A stretch of 64,000 nucleotides of DNA, from the NCBI GenBank assembly GCA_022605405.1, contig JABYQQ010000006.1:868001-932000 (forward strand). Direction: 5' to 3'. The notes beneath the pieces were generated by a model that saw only the letters and a program-made list of their open reading frames with translations, made no database searches and had not been told where the DNA came from. Of this stretch, positions 1 through 11,296 are shown one piece after another; position 1 is the stretch's first letter, and each line of letters begins with the position of its first letter. The position numbers and the translations under genes are program-made. This DNA comes from Earliella scabrosa (taxonomy: Eukaryota; Basidiomycota; Agaricomycetes; Polyporales; Polyporaceae).

Positions 1-380
1 CTTGGTTTCGACTCGCCGTGTCTTGACCGAGTGACGCTCGCCGAGATGATTCAAGATGCACGACAGCGAGCCACGTGTATTCGGCGTCTGTCTCACTATG
101 GCGACTCCTCGAACCATTCAGGAATCTTGCTCATTAACCAGCATTTCCACGCATGCAACGCTATTCCACGCTCAACTTGTAAGGGTCGGAGGTCCTGTCT
201 GATTCTGAAGGTCTCAGTGAACTGCTCGCACTGCCATTTGTCCTGGAAGCTTCCTGTAGCGCTGGCCCTGAGCCATCCCTCGCTCACCGGCACACACAAA
301 CGCCTAACGTACAGGGCACCCGTCTCCAGGGACTGGATGAACGGTTGCAATCTGGCTTCAGCAATTCGCGCGATGCACTA
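1..380. other. no gene recognised
   Basis: The first 380 bases hold only short overlapping open frames on both strands with no recognisable domain, no convincing intron signals and no repeat. They may be flanking DNA of a gene outside the window. Confidence 0.4.
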
Positions 381-715
381 GCCTCCCTCAATTCTTACAT
401 TATAATTTTCGGGCGGGCGCTTTACAGAGCTCGGGGTGATTGGCGAGCGAGCCCCAAGCACCAGCTGCGCCCTCAACTTTTGGCTTCTTCCCCTCTGTGT
501 CCTCCTGAGCATGGCCGTGAGCTCTCTCAATGTCAGCCGCAAGGAAATGCACTAGTGGTGCTGAATGGACAACGGGCGATAACCCACAGAGGAGGGAGCG
601 GAGGAGGTGTTCGTACAGGACATTCGCGATCGCGTCCCGCCGCTTGTGCTCGCTAATCTTTCCGAGCTCTGCAAAGCGCCCGCCCGAAAATTATAATATC
701 AGAATTGAGTGAGGC
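381..715. mobile_element. MITE-like element with about 68-bp terminal inverted repeats and TA target duplication
   Basis: The left end (381-448) and the reverse complement of the right end (648-715) match over about 68 bp with roughly eight mismatches. They share the core TATAATTTTCGGGCGGGCGC. Both ends are flanked by TA (379-380 and 716-717; CTA on both sides if the next base is counted), the insertion signature of Tc1/mariner or related DNA transposons. The 335-bp body has no transposase-like frame, so it is a non-autonomous miniature element that would need an enzyme from elsewhere. It lies about 560 bp upstream of the first metacaspase and could affect its promoter, but nothing in the sequence shows that. 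Confidence 0.85.
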
Positions 716-1277
716 TACTGGGAGCCAGGACCCAACACACTAGGAGGTCAGGATGGCCATCAATAATCGTCCGAGTCTCCGATACCATCGGAGCGTCTCT
801 AGTGCGCGCGTCCAGGCGCGTCCGCGCCGAACCTGACACAAGCGTTCTTCCACGAGGTTCTTTCTTATCTCTATGTACACGCGCGTTCGTGCTGAGTTTC
901 TGTAATTCCTCTCTCTCAGCTCTCAGCAAGGCGGTCGGTACCTGTCATCCAGGAGACCAGAAGCAAATATTAGTAGCCACGAGAAGCTTGGCGTGCAATT
1001 GATCTCGATGAGGAGGGACACATGGGAGTGGGCCGAGGTGGGCCGGCCGCCGTGGCAAGTTGGGGCGCCCTTTCAGAGTTCCATCACCAGACCGGTGGTG
1101 TGCTTGCCGTACAGAGTCACGGAACTCTCGGGTACCTCAGCCTGTGGCTCCAGATACTGTAGCACAGGTACGATGTCCATGCGCCATATACATAGCTCCT
1201 GTACTCACGTCGCCATGAGCAGCTATCTGTTCTTCGCCCCGCCTAGCACCCCCTCGGGCCTACCAGACGACCTCAAC
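716..1277. other. intergenic region upstream of metacaspase 1
   Basis: No separate gene is recognised. Open frames here are short and overlap in all directions. An in-frame ATG at 1215 could extend the metacaspase N terminus by 21 residues. Confidence 0.4.
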
Positions 1278-3278
1278 ATGCCCGGTGTGTCGCGCGTCTC
1301 CGGCCGCGCTGTTGCGAGGAAGGCGCTACTGATCGGCATTCAATACGAGAACAACCCGACCATGTCTCAAAATGGACAGACGATCCCCGGTGCCCATAAC
1401 GATCCTCAGATCTTACGCGATCTCCTCATCGGTACGTTCTCTCATCTCGATAGCACTGCTCATTCCGCTGGGCCGGTCGTATGGATTGACACTGAGATGA
1501 TCGGGCAGAGCACTACGAATACAAAGACGAGGATATAACGATTCTGATAGACTCGGATGATGATGATGAGTCGCACGCCTGCCCCACGCGCGAGAACATT
1601 GTGAGTCTCTTGGTGAATCACGTCCGGACGAATAACTTAATGGGCTAACACTGCACATGCATTAGTTGGCCGCGATGAGGAACCTGGTAGCGGATGCACG
1701 CCCAGGCGACCGATTCGTGTTCTCTTGTGAGTCGTGATTATACGCTCCCATAACGCTCCTGACGTCACTTTTTCAGTCTCTGGACACGGTTCGCAAGTCG
1801 TGAACGAGGATGGGACGGAGGAAGACGGGTTCGATGAGAGTGTGTCTGTCATTTGCCACAGACACTAACGACCAGATCTGACCACTCTCCGATAGCGCTG
1901 ATCACCGCTGATACGACGTACGACCCCTTAACGGAGACGTACTCAAAATACATCAAGGACGACGTGAGCAACTCCGGCGAACGAGATCATCCAGTGTGCA
2001 TGCTAATTCGCATGACGTCTGTCACAGCTCGTGAAACAGATCCTCGTCGATAGTCTACCTCCAGGCGCCCACCTAGTTGTATGTGCCAGCAACCCGTTGT
2101 CTCGTGGCTACCTCCGCTGACCCTAACACAGATGATCTTCGACTGCTGCCACTCGGGCACCGCATCCGGTCAGTTCAGATCAACGGTGGGTCGGCAGGGC
2201 AAGCTGAGTGCTGACCCGCCGTCCATAGACCTTCCAGCTGTCGTAATGGACAACTTCACGTCCCCCTGCTCTCCCATCACAACACGTCGTGAGTGTATCA
2301 CGTATGCGCACCTCCACGAATGCCAACTGAACAATCATGCTGTACGTGCCTATAACCAGCTCGTCTGTGCTGTTCACGAGGATTCGGTGAGTCTCACCCC
2401 GAGGATCTTCCCCGCTGCTATGTGATCATGGCGCTGACCCATATGTACTGTAGCCGCTATGAACTTCAGCGCGGCAGACTGCGACGCGTGTCGCCTGACG
2501 GGGCGCAGCGGGAAGTCGCGGTACAACAGCTTACCGCTCGAGTCTCCTTTGCCAGACGTCGTATGTTACTTCATGCTGGGATCGAAAATTGGCATCAGTC
2601 CACTGATACGCAACGCGTAGACTTCATGGTCGGCGTGCATGGACAGTCAGATCACGTACGGCGGGCGCCGGGGCGGGATGTTCATCAAGGTGGGGGTCTC
2701 TCGGCCTTGAACGCTCTGCTTATGCTTGTACTGATGAGTGTGGACCTCTGCAGGCCTTCTCGGACGCCTTGAGTGAGTGTGCAGCGGTCACTCGACCGTG
2801 TACTACTCGCCTGTACTCACATCGCTCGGCTCTCGATAGCAAACGAGCCCCACCAAACGCACGCCCAGCTCCTCCAGTCCATCCGGTACGTGGCCCCCCT
2901 CCGACCCCGATTCCGATGGTCCCATTGTCTAATCAGGGTGCGACGCTGACTTGCCGTCATCTCATTTCAGGCGCGAACTGGCGAAGCGGACGAGCAAGCA
3001 CACGATCGAGTTCACGAAGAGGGGGCTCACCGAGCATGTCACGACCCCGAGAGCGCAGGTGCGTGGTGCCACTCCCTTGTTTGCGTCCGCAGTTGAGCGG
3101 AAGGGCTGATGCCAACGTGTCGCGAATGCCGCTAGCTATCGAGCCTGAAGAACTTATCATTCATCCACGTTCCGTTCGACATGTGAGGGGTTCGGTTCTC
3201 GAGTTCGGCCTGGGTTGGTATCGATTGAGTCGACTTAGGATACATGTATCTACTAGTAGCCGCACAACTACTACGTGA
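1278..3278 (+). CDS. short type I metacaspase, copy 1 (about a dozen exons)
   Basis: Predicted caspase-fold cysteine protease (peptidase family C14B), probably cytosolic, cleaving after Lys or Arg in a calcium-dependent way as known for the family. Spliced by eye, the first exon gives the beta-strand KALLIGIQY and GAHNDPQILRDLL (1317-1430). The catalytic histidine is in FSGHGSQ (about 1727-1795, split by an intron). The catalytic cysteine is in DCCHSG (2131-2160). A later exon encodes SWSACMDSQ (about 2622-2690), the conserved small-subunit strand. The last exons encode HAQLLQSIR and an Arg/Lys-rich end. There is no Pro/Gln-rich prodomain, so it is shorter than yeast Mca1. I chose the ATG at 1278 because copy 2 aligns from its own first Met; an in-frame Met at 1215 is the alternative. 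The 3' exon frame closes at 3278 but the exact end is uncertain. Both catalytic residues are kept. Confidence 0.8.
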
Positions 3279-3328
3279 GCCCGAGGTTGATTCAACCAAG
3301 CGCCTTAGTTTAGGCCTACTATCTTTCG

Positions 3329-3358
3329 TATGAGAGGCGCCATATAGCGCCTCTCATA
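3329..3358. repeat. perfect 12-bp inverted repeat (hairpin 1)
   Basis: TATGAGAGGCGC (3329-3340) and its exact reverse complement (3347-3358) are separated by six bases (CATATA). It lies just after the metacaspase stop, so it could form in its 3' UTR, or it could be the edge of an inserted element. Confidence 0.7.
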
Positions 3359-3365
3359 TGTAAAT

Positions 3366-3403
3366 CCAGCCTTTATTCTGAGGTACGAGGAACTAAAGGC
3401 TGG
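3366..3403. repeat. perfect 10-bp inverted repeat (hairpin 2)
   Basis: CCAGCCTTTA (3366-3375) pairs exactly with TAAAGGCTGG (3394-3403) across an 18-base loop. It starts 7 bases after hairpin 1 and about 26 bases before the LINE relic frame. Confidence 0.65.
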
Positions 3404-3429
3404 CTAGCGAGCCTAAGCCTCTTGACGCG

Positions 3430-4503
3430 TTGCGGGGTTTGAAATTCCCTGACGCGGTCCCACGTGTTCCAACACTTGTTGGCATTCGTGACATCGCTCG
3501 CCCTCAACCTCTACAGAGCGCGCGTTACGGCGTAGACCCACATCTCTCCTCAGGCTGCCATATCGCCCTCGACGTCCGTCCGGGCTGCCTTGATGCATTG
3601 CAGAAGGTCCAGGTGGCATATCTGCGTCGATGCCTGGGTCTGGGGCCACGGTGTCAGCTAGCACCCCTCTACACCGAGACAGGAGTCTGGCCGTTGGCAT
3701 ACCGGCGTGCGTGGCTGGCTCTGCGCTTCCTCGCATATGTCCTGCGCGGACAGCCACCCCTACCGTTGGCTGCGTTTCGAGATGCTTGGTCCCTGGCTCA
3801 GATCGGGCAGTCGTCGTGGTGGGCCGACCTGCGTTGGGTGCTAGCTTCCCTCCCCGTGCCCGTCGCGCTCGCGTTTGGCACGTTCCCAACAGAGGAAAGC
3901 GTTGCAGCGTTCCCAACAGAGGAAAGCGTTGCAGCGTTACAGGGCGACCTGGAGGCATCGCTCGCCCAGCACCTGCACGACGCGATATTGGAGTCCGAAC
4001 GCCTGCCGCTTCTCGCAACACGCGTCCGCCGGCTGCCGAGACCTCCAGCTCTGAGGGACATGTGTGTTTTGAGGCCGTACCTTCAGGTCGCCTACAAGCC
4101 GCACCGGGATGCCCTCGTGCGCCTGCTCACCTCGGACCACCCCTTTGCGGTAGAGCAGCTTCGACGGGCGGTCCCTCCTGTGCCAAGGGAGCGCCGCATA
4201 TGCCGGTTCTGCAAAAGGCAGTGGGCGGTAGAGGACGAGATGCATGTCCTGCTTGAGTGCAGTGACGGTCAGCTGGAGGGTCTACGGATGCGCTTCATGG
4301 ACAACGCAGGCGTGGCGATGGGGCACGAGCTGGGGGAGCTGTGTCATCGCCTCAGTTCGTCCGCATTCATGGACATGCTCATGAGTAGGGAGAAAGTCTT
4401 ACCGCGTCTGGCAGAGTATGTTTACGAGGTCTCGGCCCTGACCGAGAGCGTCCCGATGTTGATATTGGCAGATGAGGCGGCATTTCAGGCCCTGCCTGTG
4501 TAG
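3430..4503 (+). mobile_element. 5'-truncated non-LTR retrotransposon relic: C-terminal part of the reverse transcriptase protein with zinc-binding knuckle
   Basis: A 357-codon frame without introns resembles the C-terminal region of basidiomycete LINE ORF2 proteins, which follows the polymerase domain. Recognisable stretches are the VQVAYLRRCLGLG helix, YTETGVWPLAYRR, RLLTSDHPFAVE, and a CRFCK...DEMHVLLEC cysteine/histidine knuckle (about residues 255-280) like the zf-RVT motif. The endonuclease and polymerase domains are missing, so the copy cannot move itself. This fits 5' truncation on insertion. No clear poly-A tail or target duplication was seen. The frame is still open despite a 27-bp internal tandem duplication (3882-3935), so the copy may be young or the region may be kept as a host open frame. 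Confidence 0.75.
3882..3935 (+). repeat. 27-bp direct tandem duplication inside the LINE relic
   Basis: Two identical 27-bp units (3882-3908 and 3909-3935) encode FPTEESVAA twice. Because 27 is a multiple of three the frame is kept. Confidence 0.9.
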
Positions 4504-5474
4504 ATACATACCTGGCAGAAATTGAAAATGTCCTCGTCCTATCTGTGCGAGTGTCCTCAGGCTGGTCCTGTGCGTTCGCGTGTCTCTGGCGGTCTAGGGT
4601 GGCAGAGCAGGCCGTGTCTTTCGGGATGAAAGTTCGCGCTGCGATGCACCAGGCCGCCTGTTCTCCCCTCCCTGGGTAGATAGGTCTAGACAGGGTGAAA
4701 GGTGAACAGGAGCTCTCGCTCGTGCAGTGACCGCTAAGGGGAACTCGTGGTGGACAGTGAGCGCGCAGCTACGCGGGACGCGGCATCGCGCGCGCGTGCA
4801 CTGTTTTCCCACCGAAATTGGTGCTCCTCCTCCTCCTCCTCGCCGTTCGTTGTGCATCCCTGCATGCCACACGACGGGCACAGGCTCTGAGCTAGCCCTT
4901 AGGAAATAGGTAAGGAATCGGTGTGGGATCTATGATATCCTTTGTTTCTGAGGGCGCTTAGTCCTGAAAACGGGGAAATGATAGATCCCGGATGGATTTT
5001 CTACCTAAAGTTTCCTCAGTAGTGGAAAGGAGTCGTGCCAGTGGCGGGTACTACTATTTGGTAGCATTGACTCTCCGGCATGACCGGGACCAGCGAAGGC
5101 AGCGACAACGTGTTTTGCTACTTATAGATGCACATGAGTATGTGGCTGCCGTTCGCATTCTATCAGCTGGTAGCGTCCATTGATTCATCACCCTCTCCGA
5201 TTCGCCGCGCCAAAACCGTGACCTTAGTAAGCGCCTCGAGGCTTGTGCATCATCGCAGCTCACAGCCGTTCACTTCACGGTTCACAGACACCGATTGTAT
5301 GGTATCCGATGCCCGTCATGTACCGCCCTGCCCTTCATAGGCATATCGCATGCAGTCGGATCCCAAATAGAGCGTACGTGCGGGTCTTCATCGCCCTCAG
5401 GCTCGCTATGGTACTGAACATGGTGGTCCTGTGTCAACGTACACAGGATGGATCACAGCATACCTAACTTCGAT

Positions 5475-5648
5475 TATGGTAAAGATTATGGGTAAGCAAT
5501 TTTGATTGTCTTTACAGGATCTGACATCGAGGTATGGTAAAGCTCATGAAGAGCCTTTGTAGACATCACCAGACGAACACAACAGAGCGGCCAATATCCA
5601 AGATATGTACAAAGAGCTTTACAGGACCTTGGTCAGAGTATGGTAAAC
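5475..5648. repeat. degenerate repeat cluster carrying TATGGTAAA
   Basis: TATGGTAAA occurs at 5475, 5533 and 5639. Two roughly 33-bp blocks (5510-5542 and 5617-5648) both begin CTTTACAGGA and end TATGGTAAA, so each block is also an imperfect inverted repeat (CTTTAC / GGTAAAG). This may be the remains of a small element. Confidence 0.5.
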
Positions 5649-6428
5649 ATAATCAGAATTCTCTCGCCGTAATATTTACCGTATTCTGACGCAAGGTATG
5701 CTGATTTCGACCCTGTGGTAGCTTCAATCCCTCTCCCGACTTTCCGAAGCGCTCACGGTGTTTTCGCCGTAGACTGACTCGTATCAATGTATCTCCGGGC
5801 CTCGATAGGTTCTATGGCGTTTCTGTTGTCCGCCGACTCCCCGGGTCTTCCGCCGACCGTCCTGGAGGCGGAGATGTGTCTAGATCTGAGCGTCGGGGGG
5901 CTACTTACGTGAATTCTCGTGTTCAGTTTCGCGCACGCTTCTACTAACTGACTTCAGGTCGATGCACACGTGCGGCGGCTTATCGTTACTAGCGACGTAT
6001 CTCGGGGCGTATAGACTTTCGGCGCCTCCGTCATCGCGCCATCCGCCTCTCTGACTCGTTGGTTCTGTATCGACCTGGGAGGCTCAGCGATTAATGTACT
6101 TATCCCGTCTGGGTCCCAGTGGTCACCAATTCCCACCAGGGCGATCTTCCTCCAAGAATGCCGTGGTCGTGATGACTCGGCCCCGTCAAGATGCGATATG
6201 CATATCTCTCGCACTGGCAGGAAACGGTTGAGGCTCTGACTGGTACGTCCACCATGAGGATTTCGAAGCCTTGGCGGTGCTCCCATCCACGGCGGCTGTC
6301 AGTCACGAGGACAAAAGTCTGGGAAAATTGCCAGTGGGACACTGCTGATTGGATTAAGTATATCGTGTCGTTGAATGCATTATGCCGCAGGGCTGTTCTA
6401 CGGCGCTCTGTATCGAGGATTCTCCTCC

Positions 6429-6437
6429 TTATATACA
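6429..6437 (+). promoter_or_regulatory. TATA-like box upstream of WW-TM gene A
   Basis: TTATATACA lies 126 bp before the ATG chosen for the gene at 6563. It supports starting translation there rather than at upstream in-frame Met codons. Confidence 0.4.
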
Positions 6438-6562
6438 ATGCCGCCACCTCCCTCCTTGACCTCGTGCGAATCTTCGTCCTACTCTCGCAACAGACCTCCT
6501 CTTTCTCGATCGAATCCCTCACCCTCCGCGATTACCAATCTCAGGTCACACTAGACCGTAAC

Positions 6563-8988
6563 ATGTCTAGCGCAACGGACGGCCAAGGTCATAGGGACAG
6601 CTTGTGCCCCTGTTCCATGCAATCACCGTCAGCATCATCGTCGCTGCCGTGCCCATCCTTGCGATCATTGCCAACTGCCCCGAGAGAGACCGTCCTGCGT
6701 CGCTCTTCTTCGAGCCGCGCTAACTCAAACGCTGACTCGCAGCCCTCTCCTACACGCCGAGTGTTTTTGGCGCCCACGCCTGTAGACTACTTCATGGAAC
6801 AGAGGTATCACAGTAGGCCAAAGATGTAAGTCCCGACCGCCGTAGATTTGTGCGAAGATTGGCTTACATCGCTCATCACAGCTCCAACGAGCTGATGCTT
6901 GATGCGCCCATTCCGCCGAGGAATGGTATGCCACGGAGGTGAGGGCGCGGCACAGAGGGTACTAACGGCTGGGCTGACTGACCGCCCTATCCCTGCGTCA
7001 GTCCCGAGATTGCTGGAGGGAAGTGGGAACCATTCGTGCACCCCGAAGGACAACTGTACTTCCGATACAAGGTGCGCGCACTCTCGTCGATGTAGAGCGC
7101 GAACTAATACATCGTTCTTTCAGAACTATTATACCAATGAGAACATGTACGACGAGTCCAATCGCTGGTACATGGACGAAACCATAAGCCAACTTCAAGG
7201 GCAAATTCAGGAGAAATATCCTGACATGCCCGAAACCACCGAGATTGGTCTACACCTGGAAGTGGATGCCGATGGGGACGAGATCGGGTGTTACTATCTG
7301 TGCGATATGGCCAATGAGGAGGTCTTTTGGCTCGATGAGGTCCCTCCCGGATTCTTTTCATCGCTCACGAACCTGCACATCGTCAACCGCGAACATCTTA
7401 GTAAGTGGACATGTGTAGAATGTAACTGTACCACTGACTCGTCATAACCTAGGCCTGGGTGCACAGAAGGCTTACTGGTACGATCAATTAGGCCAATTCT
7501 GCATGCTGGAAGCTAAGTAATGGCCATCAAGGGAACACATATATCTATTCCCCCATGGGCGTATCATCGACGCGAAAATGGTCAACACAGTGAGGACGTT
7601 CGCAGGCGATCTTGGCTACTATATCTGCGGTGAGCTGCTCCTCGTCAGCATCCCTATGTGAAGCATTGCTGAATGTATCTTAAAGATAAGGAGACATCGA
7701 GGACGTCTACATCTCCCTTTAGTCCCGACAAGCTATCTCGTTTTCTCCAAATCGTCAATGTGCCATTAAAACGTGCGTCTGTATCCTGTTGAGTCAACTT
7801 CTTGCTGTATGACGACACTTGCTCACATGTGGGTGGACGAACAGCTGACGAAATTGCACCTGTGCATTACATTACTATGCTCGGTGAGTTCGGTGCATTG
7901 TTAATATGATGAAGGGAGACGATAATAATGAGACGCAGGACGATTACTGAGCCTCGTATGTAAGTTGCACACCGACGGCGAGGCTACCGGCTATGCAGAG
8001 ATGATCATGATGGCTAACCGCAATGATCGCTAGTAACAGAAAAATTCATGCGATACCATGGAACAATCTACGCTCAATTGAACAGCAATGCAACCGTTTA
8101 CAACGTTCCGACTCGGAGGCACTCCATGTGGTTCAGAATCGCTACCTGGCTATTTGGTTTCACCCCAAAGATGTACTTGGATCGCCTCAAGGAGATTTGG
8201 GTTGATCAGAAAGTCGACAATAGCAAGTGGTGCGGATTCCTTGACGCGCTCCAGGCCGACTGGACGGCATCAATAACGCCTGTTAGTCGTCCACCTGATT
8301 CCATGGGGTTTGGAATTGACGATCTATTTCGTTCAACAGGGCACGGTCATTCTATCTGCGAATGTTGGATTCTTGGCCATCCAAAGTGTCGATCAAGCCG
8401 ACAGGACAGCGGGACAGATTGTCAGCTACATGTCCATCGTGTTGAGCATTGGCAACATATTTGCTTGCACTATTCTTGCACGTCACCACCGCCCCAGTAT
8501 GTGGCACCTCCACGACGCGGCTACGGCAGTACGTAACACGTCCCTCCCGTCGATCGGCGTGCTCACTGCTTTCATCGTTTTCGCCCAGTGTGGGTATTTT
8601 AAATCTAGTACTCATGCCATGGAGAAGCTTGCCGTAATACTGAGCATCCCAGCGGCGCTGTTCCTGTGGGGGTGAGTCCATCTACGCCCGGTGTCCACTG
8701 TCATTTCGAAGTGATTGTCTCATTGATTCACGCAGAACGTTGACCTTCGTTATTGCGGTTCTCTGGGTGTCCTTCTATGAGACCAACCTGGAGACACGAG
8801 TTGCAGTCTCCATCACCATGGTCATCACCATTCTCTGCATCTTCGCAATCGTGGACAGCATGATGGACTCCCCGTCTACCGCCGCCCTACTAGATGTTCG
8901 GGCGACAGCGAAGCATACTAGCAAGCTAGTTAAGAAGATGAAGACGATGATGAGTGGGGGTAGAAAGTTCCGCACGTTGTCTGCGTGA
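6563..8988 (+). CDS. WW-TM family protein A: WW-like N-terminal half plus C-terminal membrane segments (many exons)
   Basis: I know of no function for this family. Exon 1 is Ser/Pro-rich and ends with FLAPTPVDYF...RYHSRPK, matching FLAPVSVHSV...RYNRRIK in copy B. After two introns comes a WW-like motif WEPFVHPEGQLYFRY (about 7021-7075), then CYYLCD...EEVFWLDE (about 7291-7340), which resembles a second WW-type strand pair. The next exons give AYWEHIYLFPHGR and a helical region. The C-terminal half has FRIATWLFGF, WVDQKVDNSKW and at least three hydrophobic segments: ILSANVGFLAIQSVD, YMSIVLSIGNIFACTILA, and FVIAVLWVSF followed by VITILCIFAIV. The protein ends in a Lys/Arg-rich tail. It is probably an integral membrane protein with a cytosolic WW-like head. 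A well-formed intron signal at 8985-9048 would move the stop to about 9059 and add only a few residues. The start could lie further upstream. Confidence 0.7.
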
Positions 8989-9059
8989 GCAAAGACTACC
9001 CTGAAGTCGCCGAGGAGAGTGTTTAACGTCGTGGGCCATGCAATCCAGGAGAACACGCC

Positions 9060-10501
9060 CATGATCGCTCTACCACCACGTTCTGATATTGAGTCCACAC
9101 AATCTGCTACTGCTACTACTACTGTGTAGAAGACACTGCCAGCTATTGCGATGCATCTGCCATCAGTGCGCGAAAGTCTTGTATTCATATTATTTTGTAC
9201 TACGTGGTATGAGCTCAACTTCAAGGCACCTTGCACATCATCGATGATGCGCACCGCGCACCGTTGCGCGTGTACAGACGACTTCGGACGCGACCACGGA
9301 CGACTTCCGGACGATTAGCGACTAGTACAGAGCGATTCCGCGCGCACCACCGTAGAACTTCCATCCAGACCACTCCCCATCCCCATCTCCATCTCACATC
9401 CGCGTTCGTTAGTTTCTCGTTGCGCGACGTGATCTCTTACCACGTACCCTACGATACGTTTATGGTATTATTCTAGTCATTTCCGTCCCTCCCGCTCCCT
9501 CGCGCGACGTGCTTTAGTCATTTCGCCGCATTTATGTAGTAGCTTAGACGCTCGTTTAGCATTAGCCGGGTTTCTTTCCGCTCGCTCTTGGCCACGGACG
9601 CGAGCGTCCGTACTCACACACTCGTAGCTAGCACCTCAATACACGGGTTCTCTCTCCCCATTACGTCTCGCATTTGCTCGCTCGCCGTCCGTCTCTCGTC
9701 TCGTCTTGTTTCGATATCAGCTCGTCGCATCGTGTCTGGGCCTCTCGATTCCGCATGTCCACACAAACACACACACACTCTCTCTCTCTCTCTGACCACC
9801 ACACTCCCTCACATCTACTCTCACTCCCACCACTTGACTCCCCTCGTGCACGCACAGGCCGGACTCACCGTCACTCACGCACCCTTCACAGACCGACGTC
9901 GACACCACCAGGCAGACGTCTATCATACACATCATCGAGCTGTTTCTTGTCGTTTCAAGTTGCCGAGGCATACTATACCGTACTTGACCAAATGACAAAC
10001 TTTAGTAGTGATTCAAAGTACAAATGACATTCAGGGCACTAAGTTGTATCAGGTGTGCGCGGTGTACCAGGTACTACTAAGTATACTGATCCCAGGTCGC
10101 GTTCAACTTGTCGCGTTGTTGGGGAGTCTCTGCACGTCACGCGTCGCTCTTGTAGCTACTACAGAGACGACTCGGAGTCGACAATTTGTCTTCCCTGGGC
10201 AGACGTTTGGACGGACCTATTGAAGGGGTAAGGGACGGTCGTATAGACGGTTTAAGTCCCGAGGTCTGGAGTCTGGCTCTCATCGGACACCAGGCTCCTA
10301 CCCACCACCACTTCGAGTTGAGGTCTGCGCCAAAGGGACACTGTGGGAAGGAAACACGACGAAAATCACTGTAAGGGACATTGAAACTCCGATATCAATG
10401 CCAGCTACAGTGGTTTCGGCCACAGTAAAAATCAATATTGTGACCCGAACAAGCGATGGTAATCGCTGTTTCAAACGCCGATTCAAATCAGTGTTCCAAT
10501 A
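9060..10501. other. intergenic region with a microsatellite, no gene recognised
   Basis: Pyrimidine-rich DNA around 9340-9900 is open in several frames because of low complexity, not because of a gene. I see no domain or splice pattern that supports coding. Confidence 0.4.
9757..9794. repeat. CA/CT compound microsatellite
   Basis: A run of CA dinucleotides (about 9757-9778) passes directly into a run of CT dinucleotides (to about 9794). Confidence 0.9.
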
Positions 10502-10904
10502 GGGCTGCTCAATTCTTAAGTAAGGACGCTGGACACTGGACGCACTGAGAGCTCGTTGATGGCGGTGATGGGCGTAAGCGAGTGTAGCCGTGCTCTCGGT
10601 TAGAAGCATCGGAGGTCCTGGATATGGCAAGTGGCCATGAACTCAACTTGTTGCAAGCCGGATTGTCGTTCCTTTTGTTCCTCCGAAAACGTCGAAAGCA
10701 GACCACATTCGTGAATTTCAGTCTGCTTTCCTGCAAGCCACTACACAAGGGGAGTATACGAAGAGATGGGCCCGTGCAGTCGTCATATGCGAAGCGCCTG
10801 CCACTGCTGGACGAGTGTTCGCTTGCTCTCGCTTACGCCCATCACCTCCATCAACGAGCTCTCACTGCGTCCAGTGTCCAGCGTCCCTAAGAATTGAGCA
10901 GCCC
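10502..10904. mobile_element. MITE-like element with about 90-bp terminal inverted repeats and TA target duplication
   Basis: The left end GGGCTGCTCAATTCTTA (from 10502) continues for about 90 bp and matches the reverse complement of the right end (about 10815-10904) with a 4-bp gap and a few mismatches. Both ends are flanked by TA (10500-10501 and 10905-10906). The 403-bp body codes for no transposase, so it is a non-autonomous DNA element. It is unrelated in sequence to the element at 381-715, although it shares the TA signature. Confidence 0.85.
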
Positions 10905-10906
10905 TA

Positions 10907-11296
10907 ATCAATGTTCTGGTTCACTAGTACTGTTCGACGCACTGATTTTGACCGTGCCTCCAACTCCCGTATGCAGCCCATCCCGATTCCCGACCTACCC
11001 AGCTACCTATTCCCTGCTAGCCTCTTGAACCCTTCCGACGCCGCGTTTGGCAGGCTGAACAGCCCTCTCGCTACCGACACCGAGTAGAGCGTGCCAGCAC
11101 ATCGGCGTCGGTGCCACCGCGAGCACCTTCGGATGCCTTCAGCACACATTTATCAACCACAAACGGTCCGGCAAATGACTGAGTGAGTCTATGTCCGAAG
11201 ACAACTGCTCGGTGGCGCGCACGGCTTACACCATGGTACTATGACCCTTGTGAGTAGTCATAGTCCTGAGTCCTGACACGAGGGACTTCAGTTCCG
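10907..11296. other. spacer between two inverted-repeat elements
   Basis: About 390 bases with no recognised gene or repeat. Confidence 0.4.

Larger units (their letters stand above)
4504..6562. other. about 2 kb without a recognised gene
   Basis: No domain or convincing spliced frame was found. It contains the TATGGTAAA-bearing repeats at 5475-5648 and a TATA-like site at 6429-6437 in front of the next gene. A longer frame (6191-6829, +) includes the first exon of the WW-TM A gene and could extend its N terminus. Confidence 0.4.

Noticed and set aside
3630..4256. 208-codon frame overlapping the LINE relic in another frame
   Set aside because: Arg/Pro/Ala-rich shadow of the LINE coding frame with no domain.
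6191..6562. N-terminal extension of WW-TM gene A from Met at 6191
   Set aside because: The frame is open, but a TATA-like box at 6429-6437 lies inside it and no match to the N termini of the paralogues is convincing; kept only as an alternative.
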